NCBI GenBank assembly: GCA_030630935.1 | Contig: DAOVMD010000037.1 | Coordinates: 1 to 12,555 of the forward strand | Source of the DNA: Candidatus Mcinerneyibacteriota bacterium | GTDB lineage: Bacteria; AUK180; JAQVHJ01 | Length of the DNA stretch: 12,555 nt | Reading direction: 5' to 3' | Part shown: positions 6,613-12,555 of the stretch, piece after piece | Layout of the letters: the number at the start of each line of letters is the position of its first letter | Numbering within the stretch: the stretch's first letter is position 1 | Notes under the pieces: model-generated | What the model saw: the letters and a program-made list of their open reading frames with translations, nothing else | What the model was told of the DNA's origin: nothing | The model's database searches: none | Program-made: the position numbers and the translations under genes

Positions 6613-7950
6613 TTATTGTACCTCCAAATATAAATTTTTTTGTTTAATTCTTTCTCTCATATATCCAACGAAATAAATAGAGCCCGTATTCACAACCAGT
6701 ACTTTATGATGCTGGGAATCAACTGAAATTCCCAGGTGTGTTTTGTATTTAGTCAGATCCTCTGTGATTTTCAATGTTGGAACATAAGGTTCAAATAATT
6801 TAACCAGGACATCGGGATCTAAAGCTCGTTCAGAGACAGGCGAGACAACAAAAACCCGGTCAAATAACTTTGCTAAATCAATTAATTCTTTCTTACAAAG
6901 TTTATCCCTGAGAATTCCGATGACCAATACCTTTTCATCAAAATCGTCAAATATCTGTTCTAAGTATTTTTTCAGTGCAATAAATCCGGCTTTATTATGT
7001 GCTGCATCAATTAAAATAGTAGGGTTGCCGTCGTGAATTATTTCATTTCTCCCAAACCATCTTGTCTGCCTAATTCCTATTCTTAGTTTTTTTGTGCTTA
7101 TGGGGAGTTCATTTTTTTTATTAAGAATATCCATTGCGGTGAGTGCTGTGTTCAAGTTGTCAAGCTGATGATCCCCTGTTAAAGGAAATTCTAAAATTAA
7201 TGGCTTGCCTTTAAATTCAATCTCCAGCTTTTGCCGGTGAAGATTTTGCGATTTTCGTTTTATCTTAAATTTGTTTTTATCAGTAAAATGGATTTCTGAT
7301 TTTTTTTCCTCAGCAACTTTTTTGAAAATCCCTATTAAATCTTTTCTTTTTTCACCAATAACAACAGGTACTTTATTCTTGATTACACCAGCTTTTTCCA
7401 TGGCGATTTTCTCAAGTGTATCACCGAGGGTTTTTTTATGATCAAAATCGATATTTGTGATTACAGATACCTCAGGGATAATAATGTTTGTTGCATCTAA
7501 TCGTCCTCCTAAACCAACTTCGATAATAGCAATATCAACTTTTTTCCGTCTAAAATGTAAAAAAGCCATTGCGGTCATATACTCAAAGAAAGTAGGGTAT
7601 GATTTATTTCCCCAGCTTCGCTTTAATGCATTATTAATTACGATATATAGTTTTATTATCTCTTCCTGCAAGATATCCTTATTATTAATCCTGATTCTTT
7701 CTGTTAAATGTACAAGATGCGGCGAGGTTAATAATCCTGTTGTGTAGCCATTAGCTGTGTAGATTGAATGGAGAATTGTACCTACGGATCCTTTACCATT
7801 TGTACCTGCCACATGAATTGATTTGAATGACCTGGAAGGGTAATCTAAAATTGCATCGAGTTTTTTGATGTTTTTCAGGTCATACTTAATTTCTTTTTGG
7901 TGTCTGTTATAAATTGATTCTAAGACACTTTTATAAGTTATATTATTCAT
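6613..7950 (-). CDS. folC: Bifunctional folylpolyglutamate synthase / dihydrofolate synthase
   Basis: A 445-residue Mur-ligase-superfamily enzyme that adds glutamate to dihydropteroate and to folates in an ATP-dependent reaction in the cytosol. The P-loop is GTNGKGS (49-55). LLTSPHL (73-79), EVGLGGRLDATN (144-155), a conserved Mg-binding region NIDFDHKKTLGDT (166-178) and DAAHN (315-319) are all in the expected order. The length is normal for FolC. The ATG at 7950 overlaps the accD stop by 8 bases (ATGAATAA), so translation is probably coupled. accD-folC is a common bacterial arrangement. The gene's 3' end contains the ribosome site of the ABC ATPase. Confidence 0.95.
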   Translation of the reverse strand: MNNITYKSVLESIYNRHQKEIKYDLKNIKKLDAILDYPSRSFKSIHVAGTNGKGSVGTILHSIYTANGYTTGLLTSPHLVHLTERIRINNKDILQEEIIKLYIVINNALKRSWGNKSYPTFFEYMTAMAFLHFRRKKVDIAIIEVGLGGRLDATNIIIPEVSVITNIDFDHKKTLGDTLEKIAMEKAGVIKNKVPVVIGEKRKDLIGIFKKVAEEKKSEIHFTDKNKFKIKRKSQNLHRQKLEIEFKGKPLILEFPLTGDHQLDNLNTALTAMDILNKKNELPISTKKLRIGIRQTRWFGRNEIIHDGNPTILIDAAHNKAGFIALKKYLEQIFDDFDEKVLVIGILRDKLCKKELIDLAKLFDRVFVVSPVSERALDPDVLVKLFEPYVPTLKITEDLTKYKTHLGISVDSQHHKVLVVNTGSIYFVGYMRERIKQKNLYLEVQ

Positions 7951-8794
7951 AAACAGAAAGGTAATCTAATATTTTTGATAGGGTTTCTTTAATTTTTATT
8001 CGGGGTATTATCATGTCAACCATACCGTGTTCAACTAGAAATTCAGATCTCTGAAATCCTTCCGGGAGATCTTGCTTGATGGTTTGCTGAATTACTCTGG
8101 GACCGGCAAACCCAATTAAAGCACGCGGTTCTGCAATGTTAATATCTCCTAACATAGCAAATGATGCTGTAACTCCACCAGTAGTAGGGTCAGTTAGGAT
8201 TGAAATGTACGGAAGTTTATTTTCTGATAATCGGCCTAATGCCGCGGAAGTTTTTGCCATCTGCATCAGGGAGAGGATACTTTCCTGCATACGTGCTCCA
8301 CCTGATCCCGAAACCATAATTACAGGTAATTTCTTTTCAATTGCCAACTCAACCATTCTTGTGATCTTTTCACCTACAACAGATCCCATCGAACCACCCA
8401 TGAATGCAAAATCTAAAATCCCAAGAATTATAGGTCTGCCATTAATTTTCCCTTCCCCTATGATTACTGCTGATTTCCGATTTGTCTTTTTGACTGCAGC
8501 AACTATTCGATCTGAATATTTCTTTGAATCTTTAAAGCCAAGGGGATCAGTTGAAGTGATTTCCTTTTCAATCTCAATGAAACTTTCTTCGTCCAGCATT
8601 ATCCTTAACCGCTCTGCAACTCCTATTCGGAAATGATAATCACATTTAGGGCAAACCATCTGGTTCTGTTTTAAAGCTTTTGAATAAATTATCTCTAAAC
8701 AATTTGGGCATTTCCGCCACATCCCGTCCGGGATCTCTACTTTCTTCTCGCCATTTGGTTTTTTTATCTCTTTTTTTCTGCTAAACCATCCCAT
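7943..8794 (-). CDS. accD: Acetyl-CoA carboxylase carboxyltransferase subunit beta
   Basis: A 283-residue subunit that with AccA transfers carboxyl from carboxybiotin to acetyl-CoA to give malonyl-CoA, the first committed step of fatty acid synthesis. It has the N-terminal zinc ribbon (Cys29, Cys32, Cys48, Cys51), then the crotonase-fold carboxyltransferase core. The core contains MGGSMGSVVGEKI, SGSGGARMQES, TDPTTGGVTASFA and GFAGPRVIQQT. The length is typical. accA is not in the window. The start lies 7 bases after the phosphodiesterase-like gene stop. The ribosome site (GGAG about 13 bases away) is weak, fitting coupled translation. Confidence 0.96.
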   Translation of the reverse strand: MGWFSRKKEIKKPNGEKKVEIPDGMWRKCPNCLEIIYSKALKQNQMVCPKCDYHFRIGVAERLRIMLDEESFIEIEKEITSTDPLGFKDSKKYSDRIVAAVKKTNRKSAVIIGEGKINGRPIILGILDFAFMGGSMGSVVGEKITRMVELAIEKKLPVIMVSGSGGARMQESILSLMQMAKTSAALGRLSENKLPYISILTDPTTGGVTASFAMLGDINIAEPRALIGFAGPRVIQQTIKQDLPEGFQRSEFLVEHGMVDMIIPRIKIKETLSKILDYLSVYE

Positions 8795-8801
8795 AATTTA
8801 T

Positions 8802-9563
8802 TTAAATCTCCAAAATATCTTCTTGGGTTAAAATTTTAATTCTACCATGGTATTTAATTGTATAGATCTCTTGTGCTAATTCTTCAATGAACATAGGTTT
8901 CATGTGAAAAATATAAATGGGGACCGGTTTTTTTAACTTTTTTACTTCAATTTCAAGCTGGCTTGGAGTTAAATGCCCGCTTGATTTTGCTAACCAGTCA
9001 AGTCTATTGGGAAAAGATGTTTCGATAATTATTCCCTTTAGGTTTTTTGCCACCTTATTTATTTCTTCCCATAAATCATCAGTGTGATGCATGTCTCCAA
9101 TATATAAGAATTGTTTACCGTCCTCCTCAAGTAAAAACGCTAAAGTCGGAACTATATGATTAACCCTGAATGGTGTAATTTTTATACCACCGACTTCTAC
9201 CGGTTCCTTTTCGTGGATGGGGATAAAACCAAGTTTTGGTGCATCAATAGGAATATTTGTGAAATCCGGCCATATACTTTCACAGAACAAGTTATCTTTT
9301 AATGCTTTTAATGTTTCAAATAATCCATATATCTTAATTTGATTTTCCTTTCTTGAGAAAACGGTATCTACCAAAAAAGGTATTCCAATTGTGTGGTCGA
9401 GATGTGAGTGAGTAATAAAGATATGATCGATTGCAATCTGATCTTCATAATCTAAGAACATTGATGCTCCTGCATCCAGTAGTATTTTATCATTTACTAA
9501 AAAACAACTTAAATGATAGCCATTAATCATAGCGCCATAACAACCGATAACTTTAATTTTCAT
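8802..9563 (-). CDS. Metallo-beta-lactamase-fold hydrolase, class II cyclic-nucleotide phosphodiesterase-like
   Basis: A 253-residue metallo-hydrolase. The metal motif THSHLDHTIG begins at residue 51 (His52, His54, Asp56, His57), with further ligand candidates His136, Asp157 (in IGDMHH) and His220. HSHLDH with Leu before Asp and the later block IIETSFPNRL...SGHLTP...IYIFHMKP (about 179-223) match class II 3',5'-cyclic nucleotide phosphodiesterases (yeast PDE1, Vibrio CpdP). I therefore favour cAMP or cyclic-nucleotide hydrolysis. Other metallo-beta-lactamase activities such as RNase Z-like or lactonase cannot be excluded without structure-level comparison. AAAGGT precedes the ATG. It leads the operon immediately behind a consensus promoter. 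There is no signal peptide, so it is cytosolic. Confidence 0.78.
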   Translation of the reverse strand: MKIKVIGCYGAMINGYHLSCFLVNDKILLDAGASMFLDYEDQIAIDHIFITHSHLDHTIGIPFLVDTVFSRKENQIKIYGLFETLKALKDNLFCESIWPDFTNIPIDAPKLGFIPIHEKEPVEVGGIKITPFRVNHIVPTLAFLLEEDGKQFLYIGDMHHTDDLWEEINKVAKNLKGIIIETSFPNRLDWLAKSSGHLTPSQLEIEVKKLKKPVPIYIFHMKPMFIEELAQEIYTIKYHGRIKILTQEDILEI

Positions 9564-9597
9564 GACCTTTTCTCATTATCTACTTATTTAAAATATA

Positions 9598-9626
9598 ATT
9601 TTATCACATTTTCTTTTATTTGTCAA
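9598..9626 (-). promoter_or_regulatory. Consensus sigma70 promoter of the phosphodiesterase-accD-folC operon
   Basis: On the minus strand, TTGACA (complement of 9621-9626) is followed after exactly 17 bases by TAAAAT (complement of 9598-9603), preceded by TGA to make an extended -10. Transcription would start near 9590, giving a leader of about 27 bases to the ATG at 9563. This promoter also makes transcription of the operon independent of the upstream ammonia-lyase gene. Confidence 0.8.
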
Positions 9627-9662
9627 ATAAAAAAATACATATATTTTCCAGCATTTCTATTT

Positions 9663-11198
9663 TCAATTCAAGACTCCGATTAAGTTTTCAACTTCATTCA
9701 GGATTTCACAAGACTTTACAAGTGCCTTCATTGTATTATGGTCTTTGTATAAAGGTCGATCAATTTCCAGGAAATCAACATGGTTCCTGATAATATCTTT
9801 TGCTTTTTTAACTCCCATCCCGAATTTAAATGGATTCTCCATCTTATCCCTCAAGTCCAATGCTTGTGCCGCGGCCATAAGCTCAATCCCGAGGATACCA
9901 TAAGCGTTGTCTAATATATGGAAGTTCTTAATTGCAGTATTCATACCCATTGACACAAAATCCTCCTGATCAGCAGCAGCGGGAATTGATTGAATTGATG
10001 CCGGAGCTGATAGGATTTTTTGTTCAACAATCTGTGTGTCGGCAGTATATTGGCTTAACATTAACCCTGAAAACATACCGGCTCCTTTTGTAAGGAATGG
10101 TGGTAATCCCACGCTTAAAGCCGGATTGTTCAATCTATTCATTCGTCTCTCTGATAAGACACTCACCATTGTAACTGCAATCCCAACCATATCCATTGGT
10201 AAAGCAACCGGACTGCCCTGAAAATTTGCACCAGATATCTGTAAATTCTCTTTCGGAAAGAATATCGGATTATCTCCAACTCCATTTAATTCAATTTCCA
10301 CTTGTGATCTTGCCCAGGCCACAGCATCATGAGCTGTTCCGATAACCTGAGGAGTTGAACGCATAGAATAAGCATCCTGAACCTTAACTTTTAATTTTCC
10401 GGATGCCAGGTCTCCACCTTCGATTAACTTTTGAATTGCTTTTGCAGATTTGATAGCTCCTGCAAACCCCCGGGCTTCATGCAGTTTAGGAGAATAAGGC
10501 TTCATGTTGGCCCTTAAAGCTTCCAGTGACATTGCTGCTGCAATCTCTGCTTGTTTGAGCCACCTTTCAGTGTCAAAAAGCATTATTGCGCTCATCGCAG
10601 TCAGGACATTTGCGCCATTAATCGTAGCTAAACCATCCCTGGCTTTTAAACCTGGAACCTTAATCCTGGCTCTTTTAAAAACTTCCTTCCCGGATAATAA
10701 TTCATCTCTATAATATGCCTTACCCTCACCCAATAATAAGAGTGCAATCTGCGACATAGGTGCTAAATCACCGCATGCTCCAACAGAACCCTTTCTGCAT
10801 ACATAAGGAGTTACTCCCTTATTAAGCATCTCAATTAATGTAAGTGTAATCTCAGGTCTGCAGCCGGAGTTACCATGAGCATGAACATTGACCCTGCCTA
10901 ACATCGCTCCCCGAACATATTCAAGCGGCATTGCTTCCCCGATTCCGGCAGCATGATTATAAATTAAATATTTCTGGAACTGCTTAACTTGGTCTTCATC
11001 AAGTACAACTTCTGAAAATTCTCCAATCCCTGTATTTACGCCGTACATGATCTCTTTAGCTTCAAGCTTCCTGTCAACCATCTTACGGCAAAACTTTATC
11101 CGTTCAAGTGCATCAGGATGAAGCTCAACTTGCTCATGGTTTCTTGCAACTTTTACAACGTCTTCAATTGTTAAATTTGACCCTGTTACTATTAACAT
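9663..11198 (-). CDS. MIO-type aromatic amino acid (histidine-like) ammonia-lyase with Ala-Cys-Gly cofactor triad
   Basis: A 511-residue member of the HAL/PAL/TAL family that removes ammonia from an amino acid to give a trans-2-enoate (urocanate if the substrate is histidine). Active-site equivalents of Pseudomonas HutH are present: Tyr52, His82, Asn194, Gln274, Tyr277, Arg280, Phe326 and Glu392. The motif SIPAAADQEDFVSMG is HAL-like. The MIO-forming triad is Ala141-Cys142-Gly143 rather than Ala-Ser-Gly (codon TGC, read directly from the sequence). The selectivity pair is Asn81-His82 where HutH has Ser-His. HAL is the best guess, but no hutU, hutI or other histidine-degradation genes are nearby, so the substrate is uncertain. 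AAAGGAG precedes the ATG, supporting this start. It stands alone between two promoters. Confidence 0.88.
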   Translation of the reverse strand: MLIVTGSNLTIEDVVKVARNHEQVELHPDALERIKFCRKMVDRKLEAKEIMYGVNTGIGEFSEVVLDEDQVKQFQKYLIYNHAAGIGEAMPLEYVRGAMLGRVNVHAHGNSGCRPEITLTLIEMLNKGVTPYVCRKGSVGACGDLAPMSQIALLLLGEGKAYYRDELLSGKEVFKRARIKVPGLKARDGLATINGANVLTAMSAIMLFDTERWLKQAEIAAAMSLEALRANMKPYSPKLHEARGFAGAIKSAKAIQKLIEGGDLASGKLKVKVQDAYSMRSTPQVIGTAHDAVAWARSQVEIELNGVGDNPIFFPKENLQISGANFQGSPVALPMDMVGIAVTMVSVLSERRMNRLNNPALSVGLPPFLTKGAGMFSGLMLSQYTADTQIVEQKILSAPASIQSIPAAADQEDFVSMGMNTAIKNFHILDNAYGILGIELMAAAQALDLRDKMENPFKFGMGVKKAKDIIRNHVDFLEIDRPLYKDHNTMKALVKSCEILNEVENLIGVLN

Positions 11199-11225
11199 TA
11201 CTTTCTCCTTTAAGTAGGGATGGGG

Positions 11226-11248
11226 TATTATTCTGTTGCAGAATTATA
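11226..11248 (-). promoter_or_regulatory. Inverted repeat over the probable -10 of the ammonia-lyase gene
   Basis: The dyad has ATTCTG and CAGAAT arms (11230-11235 and 11239-11244) around a 3-base centre. It extends outward past one mismatch to TAT and ATA, for 23 bases in all. It overlaps a perfect minus-strand TATAAT (complement of 11243-11248), for which no good -35 is visible. The ATG is about 28 bases downstream of the dyad. The geometry suits a repressor or regulator operator, but it could be a chance AT-rich palindrome. Confidence 0.4.
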
Positions 11249-11295
11249 TTTTCTTTCAAGCGATTCAAGATTCCGCAAAGTATAAATTTAAAAAT

Positions 11296-12393
11296 CTATC
11301 TTAAAACATTTATTTTAAGTTCAAAGATATCCGGATATACCCCAGTTACATCTTTATTAATAAATTGAATATAATATTTCCCGGCAGCTAACTCAACTTC
11401 GAACGGAATTGATTTATTATTAACAATTAAATTTCCGAAGTTATCATAAATATTTGCTTTAACATCAATCCTTGGTTTATCAGACCCAAACTTCTTTAGA
11501 ATTTCAATTAAACTATTTCCCTTTAATGTAAATTTAAAATAATCCATATCCCCGGCAGGGAAGAGATTAATTTTATTGAATTTTCCCAATATAATCTCTT
11601 TTGATTCAGAAAAAGAGTTATTCGGTTCAAATTTATCTAAAACAACAGGTTCAAATTCAACTTTTACAGAGAACAGGTCTTCGTTTTCTGAATTCTCATT
11701 TTCATCAAAAAGGATAAATGCAAAATCTCCTTCTGCAATAGGTATCTCAACCGGAAATGATAATGGTCCTTTTAATAATTCCCCGTCAAGATTATAGAAA
11801 TTCAACATAAGTTTTATATCAATCGGCTTATTTTCATCATACGAAAATTTCAGATAGCCTGCATTAGGAGATTGGATCTTAAATGCTTCCTTATCTCCCT
11901 TTGGGAAGATATTTATTTTTAATGAGTCATTAATTTTTATTACTCGTGCTTCTTCCAGTTTATTATTCGGTTCAAATTTATCAAGAGCAACCTTAAAAAA
12001 ATTAAGAATAATGCTAAATGCTATCTGTGATTCTTCGTCATTTAAATTATCTTTAATAGATAAGAAATATTCTCCCTTTGCAAGAGTTTTTTTAAATGGT
12101 ATTTTAACATTATTAGCGATTATTTTTGTATCATTATCATATAATGTTGCGATTAGCTTAATATTGGTAGGCTTCTTAATGTCATATTCAATATGAATCA
12201 TTCCCGGATCCTTAATTGAAAATTTAAAGAAATCGATATCTCTTTTTGGGAAAATGGACATCTTTATCTTTTTATTTAATTTAATCTTCTTCGCCTGGTT
12301 AAAACTGTCGTTAGGTTCATTCCGGTCTTTATCTTTACATGACCCCATGAATAGGATGAAAAACAATAGTGAAATAACAAAAAACTTTTTCAT
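11296..12393 (-). CDS. Lipoprotein with three tandem PPC-like repeats
   Basis: A 365-residue lipoprotein. It has a hydrophobic signal (MKKFFVISLLFFILF) and a lipobox MGSC, giving Cys19 as the acylated N-terminus. The rest consists of three homologous repeats of about 105-110 residues at roughly 26-135, 141-246 and 256-364. Each opens with EPND or EPNN, then continues with IFPKRDIDFFKF, IFPKGDKEAFKI and LFPAGDMDYFKF, and later has an IPF or IPI segment before a Gly-[EDK]-[YF] turn. This matches the pre-peptidase C-terminal (PPC) beta-sandwich pattern, but no protease or other catalytic domain is attached. It probably acts as a surface or periplasmic binding or adhesive lipoprotein; this is inference. 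AGGAG at 12401-12405 lies 7 bases before the ATG. Confidence 0.8.
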   Translation of the reverse strand: MKKFFVISLLFFILFMGSCKDKDRNEPNDSFNQAKKIKLNKKIKMSIFPKRDIDFFKFSIKDPGMIHIEYDIKKPTNIKLIATLYDNDTKIIANNVKIPFKKTLAKGEYFLSIKDNLNDEESQIAFSIILNFFKVALDKFEPNNKLEEARVIKINDSLKINIFPKGDKEAFKIQSPNAGYLKFSYDENKPIDIKLMLNFYNLDGELLKGPLSFPVEIPIAEGDFAFILFDENENSENEDLFSVKVEFEPVVLDKFEPNNSFSESKEIILGKFNKINLFPAGDMDYFKFTLKGNSLIEILKKFGSDKPRIDVKANIYDNFGNLIVNNKSIPFEVELAAGKYYIQFINKDVTGVYPDIFELKINVLR

Positions 12394-12432
12394 TTAATTA
12401 CTCCTGATTTTAACTTTAAATAACTTAAATTA

Positions 12433-12461
12433 ATTATATATCAATTACTTTTGAATGTCAA
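12433..12461 (-). promoter_or_regulatory. Perfect-consensus sigma70 promoter of the PPC lipoprotein
   Basis: On the minus strand, TTGACA (complement of 12456-12461) and TATAAT (complement of 12433-12438) are separated by exactly 17 bases, a full consensus match. The predicted transcript starts near 12426 and has a leader of about 33 bases. Confidence 0.85.
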
Positions 12462-12479
12462 GTGAAAAATTAGGAAGCA

Positions 12480-12500
12480 GAGAGAAGTTTTGCTTCTCTC
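12480..12500. terminator. Perfect 8-base hairpin upstream of the lipoprotein promoter
   Basis: Arms GAGAGAAG (12480-12487) and CTTCTCTC (12493-12500) enclose a 5-base TTTTG loop. No good T-tract follows on either strand, so it may be a terminator of a gene beyond the window or simply part of an intergenic repeat. Confidence 0.4.
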
Positions 12501-12542
12501 AATGAAGAAGTAAAAATGAAGAATGAAGAAGTAAGAATGTTT
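12501..12542. repeat. Degenerate 7-base tandem repeat
   Basis: Six consecutive heptamers begin at 12501 in an exact 7-base register, alternating AATGAAG with AAGTAAA or AAGTAAG (three exact AATGAAG units). The array is purely intergenic and starts immediately after the hairpin. Confidence 0.6.
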
Positions 12543-12555
12543 TTGCATTATTTAT

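Noticed and set aside
8136-8636. 166-residue plus-strand open frame opposite accD
   Set aside because: It is an antisense shadow of the unmistakable accD gene.
9626-9662. Possible intrinsic terminator after the ammonia-lyase gene (AAAATA/TATTTT stem with T-run)
   Set aside because: The stem contains only A-T pairs and would be too weak; the same bases are better explained as the upstream flank of the consensus promoter.

Overview
The window is an AT-rich (roughly one third G+C by eye) bacterial chromosome segment. It has short intergenic gaps, leaderless or AGGAGG-led genes, and near-consensus sigma70-type promoters. A lipoprotein signal and a secreted protein point to a cell with an outer membrane or at least a lipoprotein-bearing envelope. 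The secreted amidotransferase-like protein belongs to a family I recall mainly from Bacteroidetes and relatives, so an uncultured lineage near the FCB superphylum is a reasonable guess. This is inference; there is no rRNA or other strong taxonomic marker.

Left third (+ strand, 261-4201): a likely four-gene operon behind an extended -10 promoter at 208-237. It encodes a zinc-ribbon DUF4178 membrane protein, a small DUF350 membrane protein, a membrane-embedded spermidine-synthase-like aminopropyltransferase, and an exported class-I-glutamine-amidotransferase-like protein that starts at a TTG one base after the previous stop. DUF4178, DUF350 and spermidine synthase are known genomic companions of polyamine/amidoligase systems. 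No ATP-grasp ligase is present here, and the exported amidotransferase-like protein may be a variant partner. This is the best candidate for an undescribed system.

Middle (4202-4512): a 311-base convergent intergenic region holding a GC-rich dyad and a perfect hairpin that probably acts as a bidirectional terminator. Part of it repeats a sequence found at the left end of the window.

Right-centre (- strand, 9563 down to 4513): a tightly packed operon read from a consensus promoter at 9598-9626. The order is class II cyclic-nucleotide phosphodiesterase-like metallo-hydrolase, accD (acetyl-CoA carboxylase), folC (folylpolyglutamate synthase), a MalK/UgpC/MsmK-type ABC ATPase without permeases, and an AmgK-like sugar kinase. 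accD/folC overlap by 8 bases and folC/ABC are joined stop-to-start, so translation is probably coupled.

Right end (- strand): an MIO-type aromatic amino acid/histidine ammonia-lyase whose cofactor tripeptide is Ala-Cys-Gly instead of Ala-Ser-Gly, with an inverted repeat over its probable -10 box. Upstream of it is a lipoprotein made of three tandem PPC-like beta-sandwich repeats, with a perfect TTGACA-17-TATAAT promoter. The two extremities of the window carry non-coding repeats: a 30-base-period tandem array on the left, and a hairpin plus a 7-base-period array on the right.
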